The notes under the pieces are model-generated. The model ran no database searches. It worked only from the letters and a program-made list of their open reading frames with translations, and had not been told where the DNA came from. Position numbers and translations under genes: made by a program. Shown here one piece after another: positions 19,000 through 27,567 of a DNA stretch of 64,000 nt. This stretch comes from Streptomyces uncialis (GTDB taxonomy: Bacteria; Actinomycetota; Actinomycetes; Streptomycetales; Streptomycetaceae). Position 1 is the first letter of the stretch; every line of letters begins with the position of its first letter. The stretch spans positions 1,747,321 through 1,811,320 of the forward strand of contig NZ_LFBV01000001.1 in assembly GCF_001905345.1 (NCBI RefSeq). The letters run 5' to 3'.

Positions 19000-20013
19000 T
19001 CAGTCGCCGTCGTGGCGTTCCCGGACCGCCAGCAGCCGCCGCAGCGAGTACAGCCGCGCCGGGTCCGCGTGTCCCTCGGCGACCCAGGCGTCCAGCGCGC
19101 AGTCCGGCTCGTCATGGCTGCACGCGCGCGGACAGTTCACCGTGCCCGGCTCCAGATCGGGGAACGCGAGGATCACCCGGGACGGATCGACGTGGTTGAG
19201 CCCGAACGAGCGGATACCGGGCGTGTCGACGACCCAGCCCCCGGCGGCACCGGCCAGCGGCAGCGCCAGCGCGGATGTCGTGGTGTGCCGGCCCCGGCCC
19301 GTCACCGCGTTGACATGACCCGTGGTCCGCCGCCGGTCCCCGGGGACCAGCGCGTTGACCAGAGTCGTCTTGCCGACACCCGAATGGCCCACGAACGCCG
19401 TGATCTGCCCCGCCAGCAGCTCCCGCACCCGGTCCGCCGCGTCGCCGTTCGCCAGCTCGTCCCGCGAGGTCACGACATACGGGACACCCAGGGTGTCGTA
19501 CGTCTCCAGCAGCTCGTCCGGCGATGCCAGGTCCGACTTGGTCAGCACCAGCAGCGGCGACAGCCCGCCGTCGTACGCGGCGACCAGACAGCGGTCGATC
19601 AGCCGGGGCCGGGGCTCCGGGTCCGCCAGCGCGGTCACGATCGCCAACTGGTCGGCGTTGGCGACGACCACCCGCTCGTACGGGTCGTCGTCGTCCGCGG
19701 TGCGCCGCAGCACGGAGGTGCGCGCCGCGATCCGCACGATCCGCGCGAGGGTGTCCTTCTTGCCCGACAGATCACCGACCAGCGACACCCGGTCCCCGAC
19801 CACCGCGGCCTTGCGCCCCAGCTCCCGGGCCTTCATCGCGTGCACGACCTGGTCCCCGACCAGACACGTCAGCCGCCCCCGGTCCACCGTGAGGACCATG
19901 CCGTCCGACGCGTCCTCGTGCTTGGGCCGGATGGTGCTCCGGGGCCGGTTGCCCTTGCGGTTGGGCCGCAGCGGGATGTCGTCCTCGTCGGTGTGCTTGC
20001 TGTAACGGCGCAT
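19000..20013 (-). CDS. rsgA: Ribosome small-subunit GTPase RsgA
   Basis: This 337-residue circularly permuted GTPase assists late 30S maturation. The N-terminal part is basic with an OB-fold (about 40-105). The permuted GTPase motifs follow in the order G4 (LTKSDL), G5, G1 (GHSGVGKTTLVNAL, about 208-221), G2 (GRHTTT) and G3 (DTPGIRSFGL). The C-terminal zinc knuckle is CPRACSHDEPDC. It lies 12 nt downstream of aroA on the same strand, so the two form an operon, an arrangement common in Streptomyces. Confidence 0.95.
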   Translation of the reverse strand: MRRYSKHTDEDDIPLRPNRKGNRPRSTIRPKHEDASDGMVLTVDRGRLTCLVGDQVVHAMKARELGRKAAVVGDRVSLVGDLSGKKDTLARIVRIAARTSVLRRTADDDDPYERVVVANADQLAIVTALADPEPRPRLIDRCLVAAYDGGLSPLLVLTKSDLASPDELLETYDTLGVPYVVTSRDELANGDAADRVRELLAGQITAFVGHSGVGKTTLVNALVPGDRRRTTGHVNAVTGRGRHTTTSALALPLAGAAGGWVVDTPGIRSFGLNHVDPSRVILAFPDLEPGTVNCPRACSHDEPDCALDAWVAEGHADPARLYSLRRLLAVRERHDGD

Positions 20014-20025
20014 GTCGATCGTCCG

Positions 20026-21366
20026 TCAGTTCCCGAGCATCCCGGTCCACAGATCCGGGAAGTCCGGCAGGGTCTTCGCGGTCGTCGCGACGTTCTCGAT
20101 CAGCACACCCTCCACCGCCAGGCCGATGATCGCGCCGGCCGTGGCCATCCGGTGGTCGTCGTAGGTGTGGAACGTCCCGCCGCGCAGCGGACGGGGGCGG
20201 ATCGTGAGGCCGTCGGCGGTCTCCGTGACATCGCCGCCCAGCTCGTTGATCTCCTTGGTCAGCGCGGCCAGCCGGTCCGTCTCGTGCAGCCGCAGATGCG
20301 CCACCCCGCGCAGGGTCGACGGGGAGTCGGCCAGCGCCGCCACCGCCGCGATGCCCGGGGTCAGCTCACCGACCTCGCCGAGGTCCACATCGATCCCGTG
20401 GATCCTCCCCGAACCGGTGAACACCAGCCCCTGCTCCGTCAGCTCGCAGGAACCGCCCATCTCGGTGAAGATCTCCCGCAGCCGGTCACCGGGCTGCGTG
20501 GTGTGCTCCGGCCAGTCCGGGATCACGACCCGGCCGCCCGTGACCAGCGCGGCGGCGAGGAACGGCTGCGCGTTCGACAGGTCCGGCTCCACCGTGAGGT
20601 CCACCCCGCGCAGCGCGCCCGCGGTGACCCGCCAGACATTCGGCTCGCCGCCCGACTCGGGGGTGTCCACCTGGGCACCCGCCCGGCGCAGCATGTCCAC
20701 CGTCATCCGGATGTGCGGCATCGACGGCAGCGTGCCGCCCACGTGCCGTACCTCCACGCCCTGGTTGAACCGCGGGCCCGACAGCAGCAGCGCGCTCACG
20801 AACTGCGACGACGACGACGCGTCGATCTCGACCCGGCCACCCTCCAGCGCCCCGCCGCCGTGCACGGTCAGCGGGAGCGCGCCGCGCTCCTCGTCGTCGA
20901 TCCGGGCACCCAGCGCGCGCAGCCCGTCGATCACCCCGTGCAGCGGGCGCTCGTACGACCGGGGGTCGCCGTCGAAGCGGATCGGGCCGTCCGCGAGGGC
21001 CGCGACCGGCGGCAGGAACCGCATCACGGTGCCCGCGTTGCCCACGTCGACCGTCGCGGGACCGTGCAGACCCGAGGGGATGATCCGCCATGCCTCGCCC
21101 TCGCCGCCCTCCACGGGCGCGCCCGTGGAACTGGACGAGACGGTCTCCTCGATACCCACGCCCATCGCCCGCAGCGCGGACGCCATCAGCAGGGTGTCGC
21201 GCGAACGCAGCGGGCGGCGCAGCCAGCCCGGCTCGGCGGCGATGGAGGAGAGGACCAGCGCCCGATTGGTCACCGATTTGGAACCGGGCACCTGGACCGT
21301 CGCGGTGACGGCTCCGCTCGCGAGCGGGGCGGGCCAGAGGGCGGGAGGCGCGGGGTTCTCGGTCAT
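20026..21366 (-). CDS. aroA: 3-phosphoshikimate 1-carboxyvinyltransferase (EPSP synthase)
   Basis: This 446-residue enzyme of the shikimate pathway condenses shikimate-3-phosphate with PEP. The substrate motifs are clear: [19 protein letters not shown] (about 25-43), [19 protein letters not shown] (about 108-126), [16 protein letters not shown], and near the C-terminus [21 protein letters not shown] and [11 protein letters not shown] 21366 gives [18 protein letters not shown]; only a weak GAAG site precedes it. It is the first gene of an operon with rsgA. No other aromatic genes lie nearby. Confidence 0.96.
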   Translation of the reverse strand: MTENPAPPALWPAPLASGAVTATVQVPGSKSVTNRALVLSSIAAEPGWLRRPLRSRDTLLMASALRAMGVGIEETVSSSSTGAPVEGGEGEAWRIIPSGLHGPATVDVGNAGTVMRFLPPVAALADGPIRFDGDPRSYERPLHGVIDGLRALGARIDDEERGALPLTVHGGGALEGGRVEIDASSSSQFVSALLLSGPRFNQGVEVRHVGGTLPSMPHIRMTVDMLRRAGAQVDTPESGGEPNVWRVTAGALRGVDLTVEPDLSNAQPFLAAALVTGGRVVIPDWPEHTTQPGDRLREIFTEMGGSCELTEQGLVFTGSGRIHGIDVDLGEVGELTPGIAAVAALADSPSTLRGVAHLRLHETDRLAALTKEINELGGDVTETADGLTIRPRPLRGGTFHTYDDHRMATAGAIIGLAVEGVLIENVATTAKTLPDFPDLWTGMLGN

Positions 21367-21394
21367 GGTCTTCAGCTTAGTGGCTGGCCACGAC

Positions 21395-21425
21395 GGCGTT
21401 TCCCGGCGGCGGCCCGGGAAACGCC
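21395..21425 (-). terminator. Hairpin terminator after the YedK/HMCES gene
   Basis: 12-bp perfect stem (21395-21406 / 21414-21425) with a 7-nt loop, about 95 nt past the stop of the minus-strand YedK gene and just before aroA. Confidence 0.6.
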
Positions 21426-21518
21426 CCGGAAACAGCCCTCTGGTAGCGCGCCGCCTCCGGGGTCGCCACGGGCCCCGCCGCACGTCCGCCCGCACCCCTT
21501 TCAAGGCCCTGGCACCGG

Positions 21519-22340
21519 TCAGAACAGGGTGGCCTCCTCCGGACCGTCCAGTTCCGTGAGCAGCTCGGGGCCGTTGTTGCGGACGTTGCTGACCGCCGTG
21601 CCCACGGGATACGCCCGCAGCAGCCCGGTCGGCGGCGGCTCCAGCAGCGCACGTACCTCGCCGGGGTCGGTACGCGCCGGGTCGAGCCACGCGTCCCAGC
21701 GGTCCGGCGTGAGCATCAGCGGCATCCGCGGATGGATCTCCGCGAGAGTGCCCGGCCCGTCCCCGTCCCCGGCCGCGCCCGCGAGCGGCGTGGTCTCCGC
21801 CTCCGTGGTGATGATCGTGCACGTCACCCACCACGCCAGCGGATGCTCGTCGGGCAGCGTACGGTCCCGCCAGAACTCGTACAGCCCGGCCATCGCGAAC
21901 ACCGAACCGTCGGCCGGGGTCACGAAGTACGGCTGCTTGCGCGGCCGCTTCTTACGCCCCTCGACCTCCAGCTCCCGCTCCGCCGCCGCGGTCACCCACT
22001 CGTAGTAGCCGTCGGCGGGCAGCAGACAGCGGCGCGCCGTGAAGGGACGGCGGAACGAGGGCTTCTCGTGCACCGTCTCGGCGCGCGCGTTGATCATCCG
22101 GGCCGCGCCCTCGGGGGTCTTCGCCCACGACGGGACGAGTCCCCACTTGAGGGTGCGCAACTGGCGAACCGGACGCGGGTCCTCGGCGTCCTTCACAGGA
22201 CGGTCCAGTACGGCGAAGACCTCCTTGGTCGGCGCGACGTTCCAGTCCGGGGCCAGGGTCTCCGTCGGCTCCCACGCGGTGATCCCGAAGATCCCCGCGA
22301 GGTCCTCCGGCCGACGGCTCGACGCATAACGTCCACACAT
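21519..22340 (-). CDS. SOS response-associated peptidase (YedK/HMCES family)
   Basis: This 273-residue SRAP-domain protein is expected to shield abasic sites in single-stranded DNA by forming a thiazolidine crosslink through Cys2. The N-terminal MCGRYAS supplies Cys2 after Met removal, which fixes the start at ATG 22340. Other site residues are MINARAET (Asn and Arg), PADGYYEW (catalytic Glu) and IHPRMPLML (His). The insertion AAGDGDGPG is a streptomycete variation. The gene is divergent from an M50 protease with only 49 bp between starts, so the promoters must overlap. Confidence 0.93.
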   Translation of the reverse strand: MCGRYASSRRPEDLAGIFGITAWEPTETLAPDWNVAPTKEVFAVLDRPVKDAEDPRPVRQLRTLKWGLVPSWAKTPEGAARMINARAETVHEKPSFRRPFTARRCLLPADGYYEWVTAAAERELEVEGRKKRPRKQPYFVTPADGSVFAMAGLYEFWRDRTLPDEHPLAWWVTCTIITTEAETTPLAGAAGDGDGPGTLAEIHPRMPLMLTPDRWDAWLDPARTDPGEVRALLEPPPTGLLRAYPVGTAVSNVRNNGPELLTELDGPEEATLF

Positions 22341-22389
22341 ACATGTCACACTGCCAGACCCCCGCACCGTTGAGGGAGCCGCCCGGAAA

Positions 22390-23112
22390 ATGAACACTCT
22401 CGCCATCGACGGCCTGACCGACCTGTGGGACCGCGTCTTCTCCACGCAGCCCGACCCGGACCTCTGGGTGGTGGTCGCCACCGCCGTCGCCGCGCTGCTC
22501 GTGGTCGTGCCGCATCCGCTGTGGCGGCTTTCCCGCAACGCGATCACCATCGCCCACGAGGGCGGGCACGGTCTCGTCGCCCTCGCCACCGGGCGCAGGC
22601 TGGACGGCATCCGGCTGCACTCCGACACCTCCGGACTCACCGTCAGCCGCGGCAAGCCCACCGGCATCGGCATGATCCTCACCGCCGCCGCCGGGTACAC
22701 CGCGCCCCCGCTGCTCGGGCTCGGCGGGGCCGCGCTGCTCGGGGCGGGGTACATCACGCTGCTGCTGTGGCTGGCCACCGGGCTGCTGCTGGTGATGCTC
22801 GTCATGATCCGCAACGCGTACGGGGTGCTCACCGTGATCCTGTCCGGGGGGACGTTCCTGCTCGTCTCCTGGCTGGCGGGCCCCCAGGTGCAGGCCGCGT
22901 TCGCGTACGCCGTGGTGTGGTTCCTGGTGCTGGGCGGGGTACGGCCCGCGTTCGAGCTCCAGGCGAAGCGGCGGCGGGGCGGGGCGGGTGACTCCGACGC
23001 GGATCAGCTCTCGCGGCTCACCAATGTCCCGGCGGGCCTGTGGTTCTTCCTCTTCCACGCGGTGTCGCTGTGCTCCCTCATAGGAACCACGAGGTGGCTC
23101 CTCCGGGTATGA
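22390..23112 (+). CDS. M50-type membrane metalloprotease
   Basis: This 240-residue membrane protein has the zinc-binding HExxH in NAITIAHEGGHGLVALATG (about 50-70) and about six hydrophobic segments, including VVVATAVAALLVVVPHPLW, LLGLGGAALLGAGYITLLLW and YAVVWFLVLGGVRPAFEL. It fits the M50B-like (site-2 protease-related) family. The second aspartate ligand of typical site-2 proteases is not clear to me. A cytoplasmic basic loop (LQAKRRRGG) precedes the last helix. It may act in regulated intramembrane proteolysis, but no anti-sigma or substrate gene is adjacent. The ribosome site is weak. Confidence 0.85.
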   Translation: MNTLAIDGLTDLWDRVFSTQPDPDLWVVVATAVAALLVVVPHPLWRLSRNAITIAHEGGHGLVALATGRRLDGIRLHSDTSGLTVSRGKPTGIGMILTAAAGYTAPPLLGLGGAALLGAGYITLLLWLATGLLLVMLVMIRNAYGVLTVILSGGTFLLVSWLAGPQVQAAFAYAVVWFLVLGGVRPAFELQAKRRRGGAGDSDADQLSRLTNVPAGLWFFLFHAVSLCSLIGTTRWLLRV

Positions 23113-23523
23113 CCTCCGGCGCTCCGAGGTCCGTCCGGCTGGGCGTACTTGTTTCCGGTGCCGTCGTTCGGAGGGTGCGCGGTTCCTCGCGCCCCTGGGG
23201 TTCCACACCTGGGCGTACTTGTCCCGGTGCAGGTACTTCGTGGGTGCGCAGTTCCCCGCGGGTCGCCTTCGCTCGGGCCCCTGGGTTTCGTGCGCGGGGC
23301 GTACTTTGTCCCTGCGCGGGTCGGACGTGGGTGCGCAGTTCCCCGCGGGTCGCCTTCGCTCGCGCTTCCCAGGTTCGTCCGGCTGGGCGCACTTGTTTCC
23401 GGTGCCGTCGTTCGGAGGGTGCGCGGTTCCTCGCGCCCCTGGGGTTCCACACCTGGGCGTACTTGTCCCCGTGCAGGTACTTCGTGGGTGCGCAGTTCCC
23501 CGCGCCCCTGAAGGGGCACCCCC
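23113..23523. repeat. REP-like repeat block
   Basis: Gene-free. At least five REP-like cores alternate between the exact form (GTGCGCAGTTCCCCGCG) and a variant (GTGCGCGGTTCCTCGCGCC). A segment of about 120 bp, beginning TCCGGCTGGGCG and running through CACACCTGGGCGTACTTG, occurs twice (about 23135-23260 and 23375-23500). No believable gene is seen. Confidence 0.8.
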
Positions 23524-23709
23524 TTCCTCCCGCAGTCGCTCGGCTGCGGGAGGGGGTGGGCGGGACTCTCTGCCCGCAGACTCCGATGCTCTTCAGTAGG
23601 ACCAGTGGGACGTCGTACCGAGCGCGTTGGAGCGAGGACGGAGAATCCCGACCGGCACCGACCCGAAGAACAAGCCGGACGCGCCCCAAAGGGGCGCGGG
23701 GAACTGCGC
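23524..23709 (+). repeat. Composite dispersed element, copy B
   Basis: Same block order as copy A at 4243-4428. The hairpin arm GGGC/GCCC and the terminal GCGCCCCAAAGGGGCGCGG are unchanged, while the middle spacer differs. It lies upstream of the alpha/beta hydrolase gene, followed by a decayed REP unit. Confidence 0.8.
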
Positions 23710-23867
23710 AAAAACGACGAGCGACGGCACAGGAACAAGCGCGCCCACCCGGACAGACCTAGGAAGCGCAAGCGAAGGCGACCCGCGGGGAACTGCGGGA
23801 AACCACCGAACGACGGCACAAGGACAAGTACGCCCCGCACAAGAAACCCAAGGGGCAGGATGCCCCC

Positions 23868-24569
23868 GTGACCTCCAACGACAGCAACGACAGCAACGAC
23901 AGCAACGACAGCAACGCAAGAACAGGCGCCCCCGGCCCCGGGGCCCCGGAGACCGTCCCCACCGGACCGGGGGACGCCCGGATCACGTGGTACCACGCCC
24001 CCCACCCCGCCCTCACCCTCGCGGTGAGCCACGGCGCGGGCGGCGGCATCGGCGCCCGCGACCTCCAGGCGCTGGCCGCCACCCTCCCTCCGAACGGCGT
24101 GACGGTAGCCCTCGTGGAGCAGCCCTGGCGTGTCGCCGGGAAGAAACTGGCCCCCGCCCCGAAGACCCTCGACGCGGGCTGGCGGGACCTGTGGCCCGCC
24201 CTCACCACCCCCGGCCTCCCGGTCATCGCGGGAGGCCGCAGCGCCGGCGCCCGGGTCGCGTGCCGCACCGCCCACGACCTCGGCGCCCACGCCGTCCTCG
24301 CGCTGGCCTTCCCGCTGCACCCGCCCGGCCGCCCGGACCGCTCACGGGCCGGGGAACTCCTCGGCGCCCGGGTCCCGACCCTGGTCGTCCAAGGCGGGAA
24401 CGACCCCTTCGGGCACCCGGAGGAGTTCCCCGACGGCGCCCACGAACTCGTACCGGTGCCGTCCGCCGACCACTCCTTCGCCGTGCCCAAGCGCGCGCCG
24501 GTCACCCAGGACGAGACCTTGCTCACCCTCACGGACGCCGTCGTGGAGTGGACCGCGCGGCTCCGCTGA
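23868..24569 (+). CDS. Alpha/beta-hydrolase, KANL3/Tex30-like family
   Basis: This 233-residue protein has a hydrolase fold with an oxyanion loop ([16 protein letters not shown], about 48-63), the nucleophile elbow [11 protein letters not shown] (Ser in GxSxG, about residue 125), a late Asp region ([15 protein letters not shown]) and His in SADHSFAVP. The catalytic triad therefore looks intact. Substrate unknown. The N-terminus after the GTG start carries four tandem Asn-Asp-Ser triplets, encoded by an exact 9-bp DNA repeat (AACGACAGC from 23877). The start GTG 23868 has only an AGGA site about 8 nt upstream and abuts the repeat block. Confidence 0.85.
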   Translation: MTSNDSNDSNDSNDSNARTGAPGPGAPETVPTGPGDARITWYHAPHPALTLAVSHGAGGGIGARDLQALAATLPPNGVTVALVEQPWRVAGKKLAPAPKTLDAGWRDLWPALTTPGLPVIAGGRSAGARVACRTAHDLGAHAVLALAFPLHPPGRPDRSRAGELLGARVPTLVVQGGNDPFGHPEEFPDGAHELVPVPSADHSFAVPKRAPVTQDETLLTLTDAVVEWTARLR

Positions 24570-24596
24570 CCGCCCGGCCGACCCGCCCACCGGCGG

Positions 24597-24622
24597 GGAA
24601 TGCCGGGCCCCCGGGTGCTGTT
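24597..24622 (+). promoter_or_regulatory. SigR-dependent promoter (sigRp2-like)
   Basis: GGAAT (24597-24601), exactly 18 nt, then GTT (24620-24622): a full match to the SigR consensus GGAAT-N18-GTT. It lies 94 nt before the ATG of the extended SigR reading frame, as expected for positive autoregulation under thiol oxidation. Confidence 0.85.
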
Positions 24623-24715
24623 GTGGCGAACAGAAGGCGTGCACACGGCTCGGTCCGGAAGGACCGCCGAAGCCGGTGCCCGCCCGGTCCGACCGATCGA
24701 GAGGGAGAACACCGC

Positions 24716-24943
24716 ATGGGTTCGATCACCTGCCCGAGCCGCAGTGGCACCACGGGTCTGAACTGGTCCGTCCTGCCCTCGGCCATCGGTGCCCCCACCC
24801 GGGCGCCCGGCGGTCCGGACCTGTCGGCACCCGCCCTTCCCGCGACCCCGGCCCCGTACGGCCCGACCGCCCCGTCGACCCGTGGTCGACTATTCTCCGA
24901 AGCGGGTGGGACCGGTCCCGGTTCCACGACAGCGCCTGAGGAG
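24716..24943 (+). other. In-frame N-terminal extension of sigR (candidate SigR' isoform)
   Basis: ATG 24716, with GGGAG about 8 nt upstream, opens a 76-residue in-frame extension ([17 protein letters not shown]..., then Pro/Ala-rich) of the sigR product. In S. coelicolor a longer, short-lived isoform, SigR', is made from the inducible SigR-dependent transcript. The layout here (SigR promoter, then this ATG) fits the same mechanism. The extension length differs from the roughly 55 residues I recall for S. coelicolor. Confidence 0.7.
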
Positions 24944-25609
24944 GTGGGTCCGGTCACTGGGACCGACGCGGGGACCGAGCACGGCCAGGCGGAACGGCCC
25001 GAGGAGTCGACCGCCGAGCGCAACGCCCGTTTCGAGCGGGACGCCCTCGAATTTCTCGACCAGATGTACTCCGCGGCCCTGCGCATGACGCGCAACCCGG
25101 CCGACGCCGAGGATCTGGTGCAGGAGACGTACGCCAAGGCGTACGCGTCGTTCCACCAGTTCCGTGAGGGCACCAACCTCAAGGCGTGGCTGTACCGCAT
25201 CCTGACGAACACCTTCATCAACTCGTACCGCAAGAAGCAGCGCGAGCCGCAGCGCAGCGCCGCCGAGGAGATCGAGGACTGGCAGCTCGCGCGTGCCGAG
25301 TCCCATATGTCCACCGGGCTGCGCTCCGCCGAGTCGCAGGCGCTGGACCATCTGCCGGACTCGGATGTGAAGGAAGCCCTCCAGGCGATCCCCGAGGAGT
25401 TCCGCATCGCGGTCTACCTCGCGGACGTCGAAGGCTTTGCGTACAAGGAGATCGCGGACATCATGGGTACACCCATCGGCACGGTGATGTCCCGGCTGCA
25501 CCGGGGCCGCCGCCAACTCCGCGGCATGCTGGAGGACTACGCGCGTGATCGCGGTCTCGTCCCGGCCGGCGCCGGAGAGGCGAACGAAGCGAAAGGCTCG
25601 GGCTCATGA
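24944..25609 (+). CDS. sigR: ECF sigma factor SigR (thiol-oxidative stress)
   Basis: This 221-residue group-4 sigma factor directs the disulfide-stress regulon. Region 2 includes [26 protein letters not shown] and [27 protein letters not shown]. Region 4 ends with [30 protein letters not shown] (helix-turn-helix). GTG 24944 (MGPVTGTD) corresponds to the standard start of the stable form, although GAGGAG abuts it. A longer form from ATG 24716 is likely. Its stop codon overlaps the rsrA ATG (ATGA), so sigma and anti-sigma are translationally coupled. It is preceded by a perfect SigR promoter. Confidence 0.96.
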   Translation: MGPVTGTDAGTEHGQAERPEESTAERNARFERDALEFLDQMYSAALRMTRNPADAEDLVQETYAKAYASFHQFREGTNLKAWLYRILTNTFINSYRKKQREPQRSAAEEIEDWQLARAESHMSTGLRSAESQALDHLPDSDVKEALQAIPEEFRIAVYLADVEGFAYKEIADIMGTPIGTVMSRLHRGRRQLRGMLEDYARDRGLVPAGAGEANEAKGSGS

Positions 25610-25950
25610 GCTGCGGAGAGCCGCACGAGACGGACTGCACCGAAGTACTCGACCATCTCTACGAGTACCTCGACCGTGAGATGCCCGAGGGCGACTGCAC
25701 GAAGTTCGAGACGCACTTCGAGGAGTGCTCCCCGTGCCTGGAGAAGTACGGTCTCGAACAGGCCGTGAAGAAGCTGGTGAAACGGTGCTGCGGTCATGAC
25801 GACGTACCCACCGATCTGCGGGCCAAGGTCATGGGCCGGATCGATCTGATCCGTTCCGGTGAGTCCGGGGACAGCGTGACCGACCCGCTGCCCGGCCCGT
25901 ACACGAAGTCCGCGGAGAAGGACGTCACCGCCTCCGCCGAAGGCGCCTGA
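25606..25950 (+). CDS. rsrA: Zinc-binding redox anti-sigma factor RsrA
   Basis: This 114-residue ZAS-family anti-sigma factor binds SigR when reduced and releases it when disulfides form. The zinc/redox residues sit exactly where expected: Cys11 and the motif His37-x3-Cys41-x2-Cys44 (THFEECSPC), with additional cysteines at 3, 31 and 61-62. The C-terminal third is Ser/Thr/Asp-rich and probably flexible. ATG 25606 overlaps the sigR stop. The gene ends before a GC-rich hairpin. Confidence 0.96.
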   Translation: MSCGEPHETDCTEVLDHLYEYLDREMPEGDCTKFETHFEECSPCLEKYGLEQAVKKLVKRCCGHDDVPTDLRAKVMGRIDLIRSGESGDSVTDPLPGPYTKSAEKDVTASAEGA

Positions 25951-25969
25951 GCCGCGCCTTCCTCCCGCT

Positions 25970-25999
25970 GCCGCTCCACCCCCGCCGAGGGGGAGCGGC
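25970..25999 (+). terminator. Hairpin terminator after rsrA
   Basis: GCCGCTCC-a-CCCC pairs with GGGG-GAGCGGC around a CGCCGA loop, leaving one bulged A, about 20 nt after the rsrA stop. No U-tract. Confidence 0.65.
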
Positions 26000-26196
26000 A
26001 CGCCTGGGGTCAAGCCGCCGCGCCGTGGGGAATGGGTGCGACGGGAAAATCACCCGAATGTGCTAATCCCCGTGGGGGAGGCCGGGCGAATCCGCTGATG
26101 CCGCCCGAACGCCACCCGGCGACCCCTATTCTCCGGAGCCTGTGACGGGCGCGCCCGGCCCCTTTCGGGCGGCCGGGCCCGGGGGAGGAGCGGTGG

Positions 26197-27567
26197 ATGC
26201 GGTCGGTACCCGCCTTGGCCCGTGCGTACATCCTCGGCGCCGCGCTGGCGGCGCTGTTCTGCGCGGCGCCCGCGCTGGCCGCCGCCGTTCCCGGGGCGGC
26301 CGGCTCCCCGGACGCCCCTTCGGTGCCGTGGCTCGCCGTCGCCCTGCTCGCCGCCCTGTACGCGGGGTGCGAGCAGCTGCCGCGCTGCCGTTTCATGGGC
26401 CGCCACGCCCCCCGGGGCATGGGCATGTTCTTCCCGGTCCTGCTCGCCGGAGCGTTTCTGCTGCCACCGGCCGCCGCCGCGCTCGTCGGTGTGCCCGGCG
26501 CGCTGCTGGCGCGGGTGGAGCGGCGGCCCGCCGGTCCCCGACGGATCTGGCACGCGGCCCAGCTCGCCCTCGCCTGCTGGGCGGCGGCCCTCGCCCATCA
26601 GGCGCTCGGCGGTCCCGGCGCGGTCGGCGGCCCCGCCGGACCCGACTTCCCGTACGCGCTGGCGCCCGCCGCCGCCGCGGTGGTGGTGTTCTGCGCCGTG
26701 CTCACGGTCCTCGACGGCGGAATCCTCGTCCTCGCCGAGCGGGTACCGGCCCGCCGGGCCTGGCGCGGCCGGTTCTGGCCGGTGCTGGCGCCCGTCAGTG
26801 TGCACGGTCTGGTCGGGCTGATGATGACGGTGCTGTGGCGCAGCCCGTACGGTCCCGGGGCCGCGCTGCTCGTGCTGCTGCCGATGTACATCTCCTGCTG
26901 GCTGTTCGCCCAGTACCACCGTGAGCGGGCCGCCCATCAGTCGACCATCCGGGCCCTGGTCCAGGCCGTCGACCTCAAGGACGGGTACACCCGGGGCCAC
27001 AGCGAACGCGTCGGGCAGGCATCGGTGATGATCGCCCAGGAGCTGGGGATGGACGACAGCCGGGTGGAGACCCTGCGGTTCGCGGGCATCCTGCACGACG
27101 TCGGCAAGCTGGGGGTGCCCACCCGGCTGCTGCGCAAGGACGGTCCCCTCACCCCGCAGGAACGGCGGGTGATCGAGCTGCACCCGGAGTACGGGCACGA
27201 GATCACCCGGGGCATCGGCTTCCTCGGGGAGGCCCGCGCGGCGATCCTCCACCACCATGAACGCGTCGACGGCAGCGGCTACCCGTACGGGCTGGCCGGG
27301 GACCGTATCCCCGAGTGCGCCCGGGTGGTCGCCGTCGCGGACGCGTTCGACGCGATGACCTCGACCCGCTCGTACAGCAGGGCCCGTTCGGTGCCGAAGG
27401 CGGTGGCCGAGCTGGAACGCTGCGCGGGCGCGCACTTCGACCCCCGGATGGTCGGTGCGCTGGTCCGGGCCCTCGACCGGCACGGCTGGCATCCGTCGGT
27501 CACCGCCGACGGCCCCGATCTGCCCGCCCCCCGCGCCACCGGCTCCCCCGCCGGGAGCCCGTCGTGA
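26197..27567 (+). CDS. Membrane-anchored HD-GYP-type phosphohydrolase
   Basis: This 456-residue protein has an N-terminal membrane region of about six helices (residues 8-240) and a C-terminal HD-GYP-like domain. The metal site is complete: IRALVQAVDLKDGYTRGHSERVG (about 250-272), FAGILHDVGKLGVP (HD pair), HPEYGHEI, and ILHHHERVDGSGYPYGL followed by VVAVADAFDAMTS. In other bacteria such domains degrade cyclic di-GMP; the GYP triplet appears here as SGYPYGL. ATG 26197 follows GGGGGAGGAG. Its stop overlaps the GTG of the next HD gene (GTGA), so the two are coupled. The substrate is inferred, not shown. Confidence 0.88.
   Translation: MRSVPALARAYILGAALAALFCAAPALAAAVPGAAGSPDAPSVPWLAVALLAALYAGCEQLPRCRFMGRHAPRGMGMFFPVLLAGAFLLPPAAAALVGVPGALLARVERRPAGPRRIWHAAQLALACWAAALAHQALGGPGAVGGPAGPDFPYALAPAAAAVVVFCAVLTVLDGGILVLAERVPARRAWRGRFWPVLAPVSVHGLVGLMMTVLWRSPYGPGAALLVLLPMYISCWLFAQYHRERAAHQSTIRALVQAVDLKDGYTRGHSERVGQASVMIAQELGMDDSRVETLRFAGILHDVGKLGVPTRLLRKDGPLTPQERRVIELHPEYGHEITRGIGFLGEARAAILHHHERVDGSGYPYGLAGDRIPECARVVAVADAFDAMTSTRSYSRARSVPKAVAELERCAGAHFDPRMVGALVRALDRHGWHPSVTADGPDLPAPRATGSPAGSPS

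Noticed and set aside
20026..21834. aroA start at 21834
   Set aside because: The extra 156 residues are low-complexity and overlap the YedK gene antisense. ATG 21366 matches the family N-terminus.
22390..24569. CRISPR array in the repeats between the M50 and hydrolase genes
   Set aside because: Units are 60-120 bp, unequal, without constant 28-37-bp repeats and unique spacers, and no cas genes are present.
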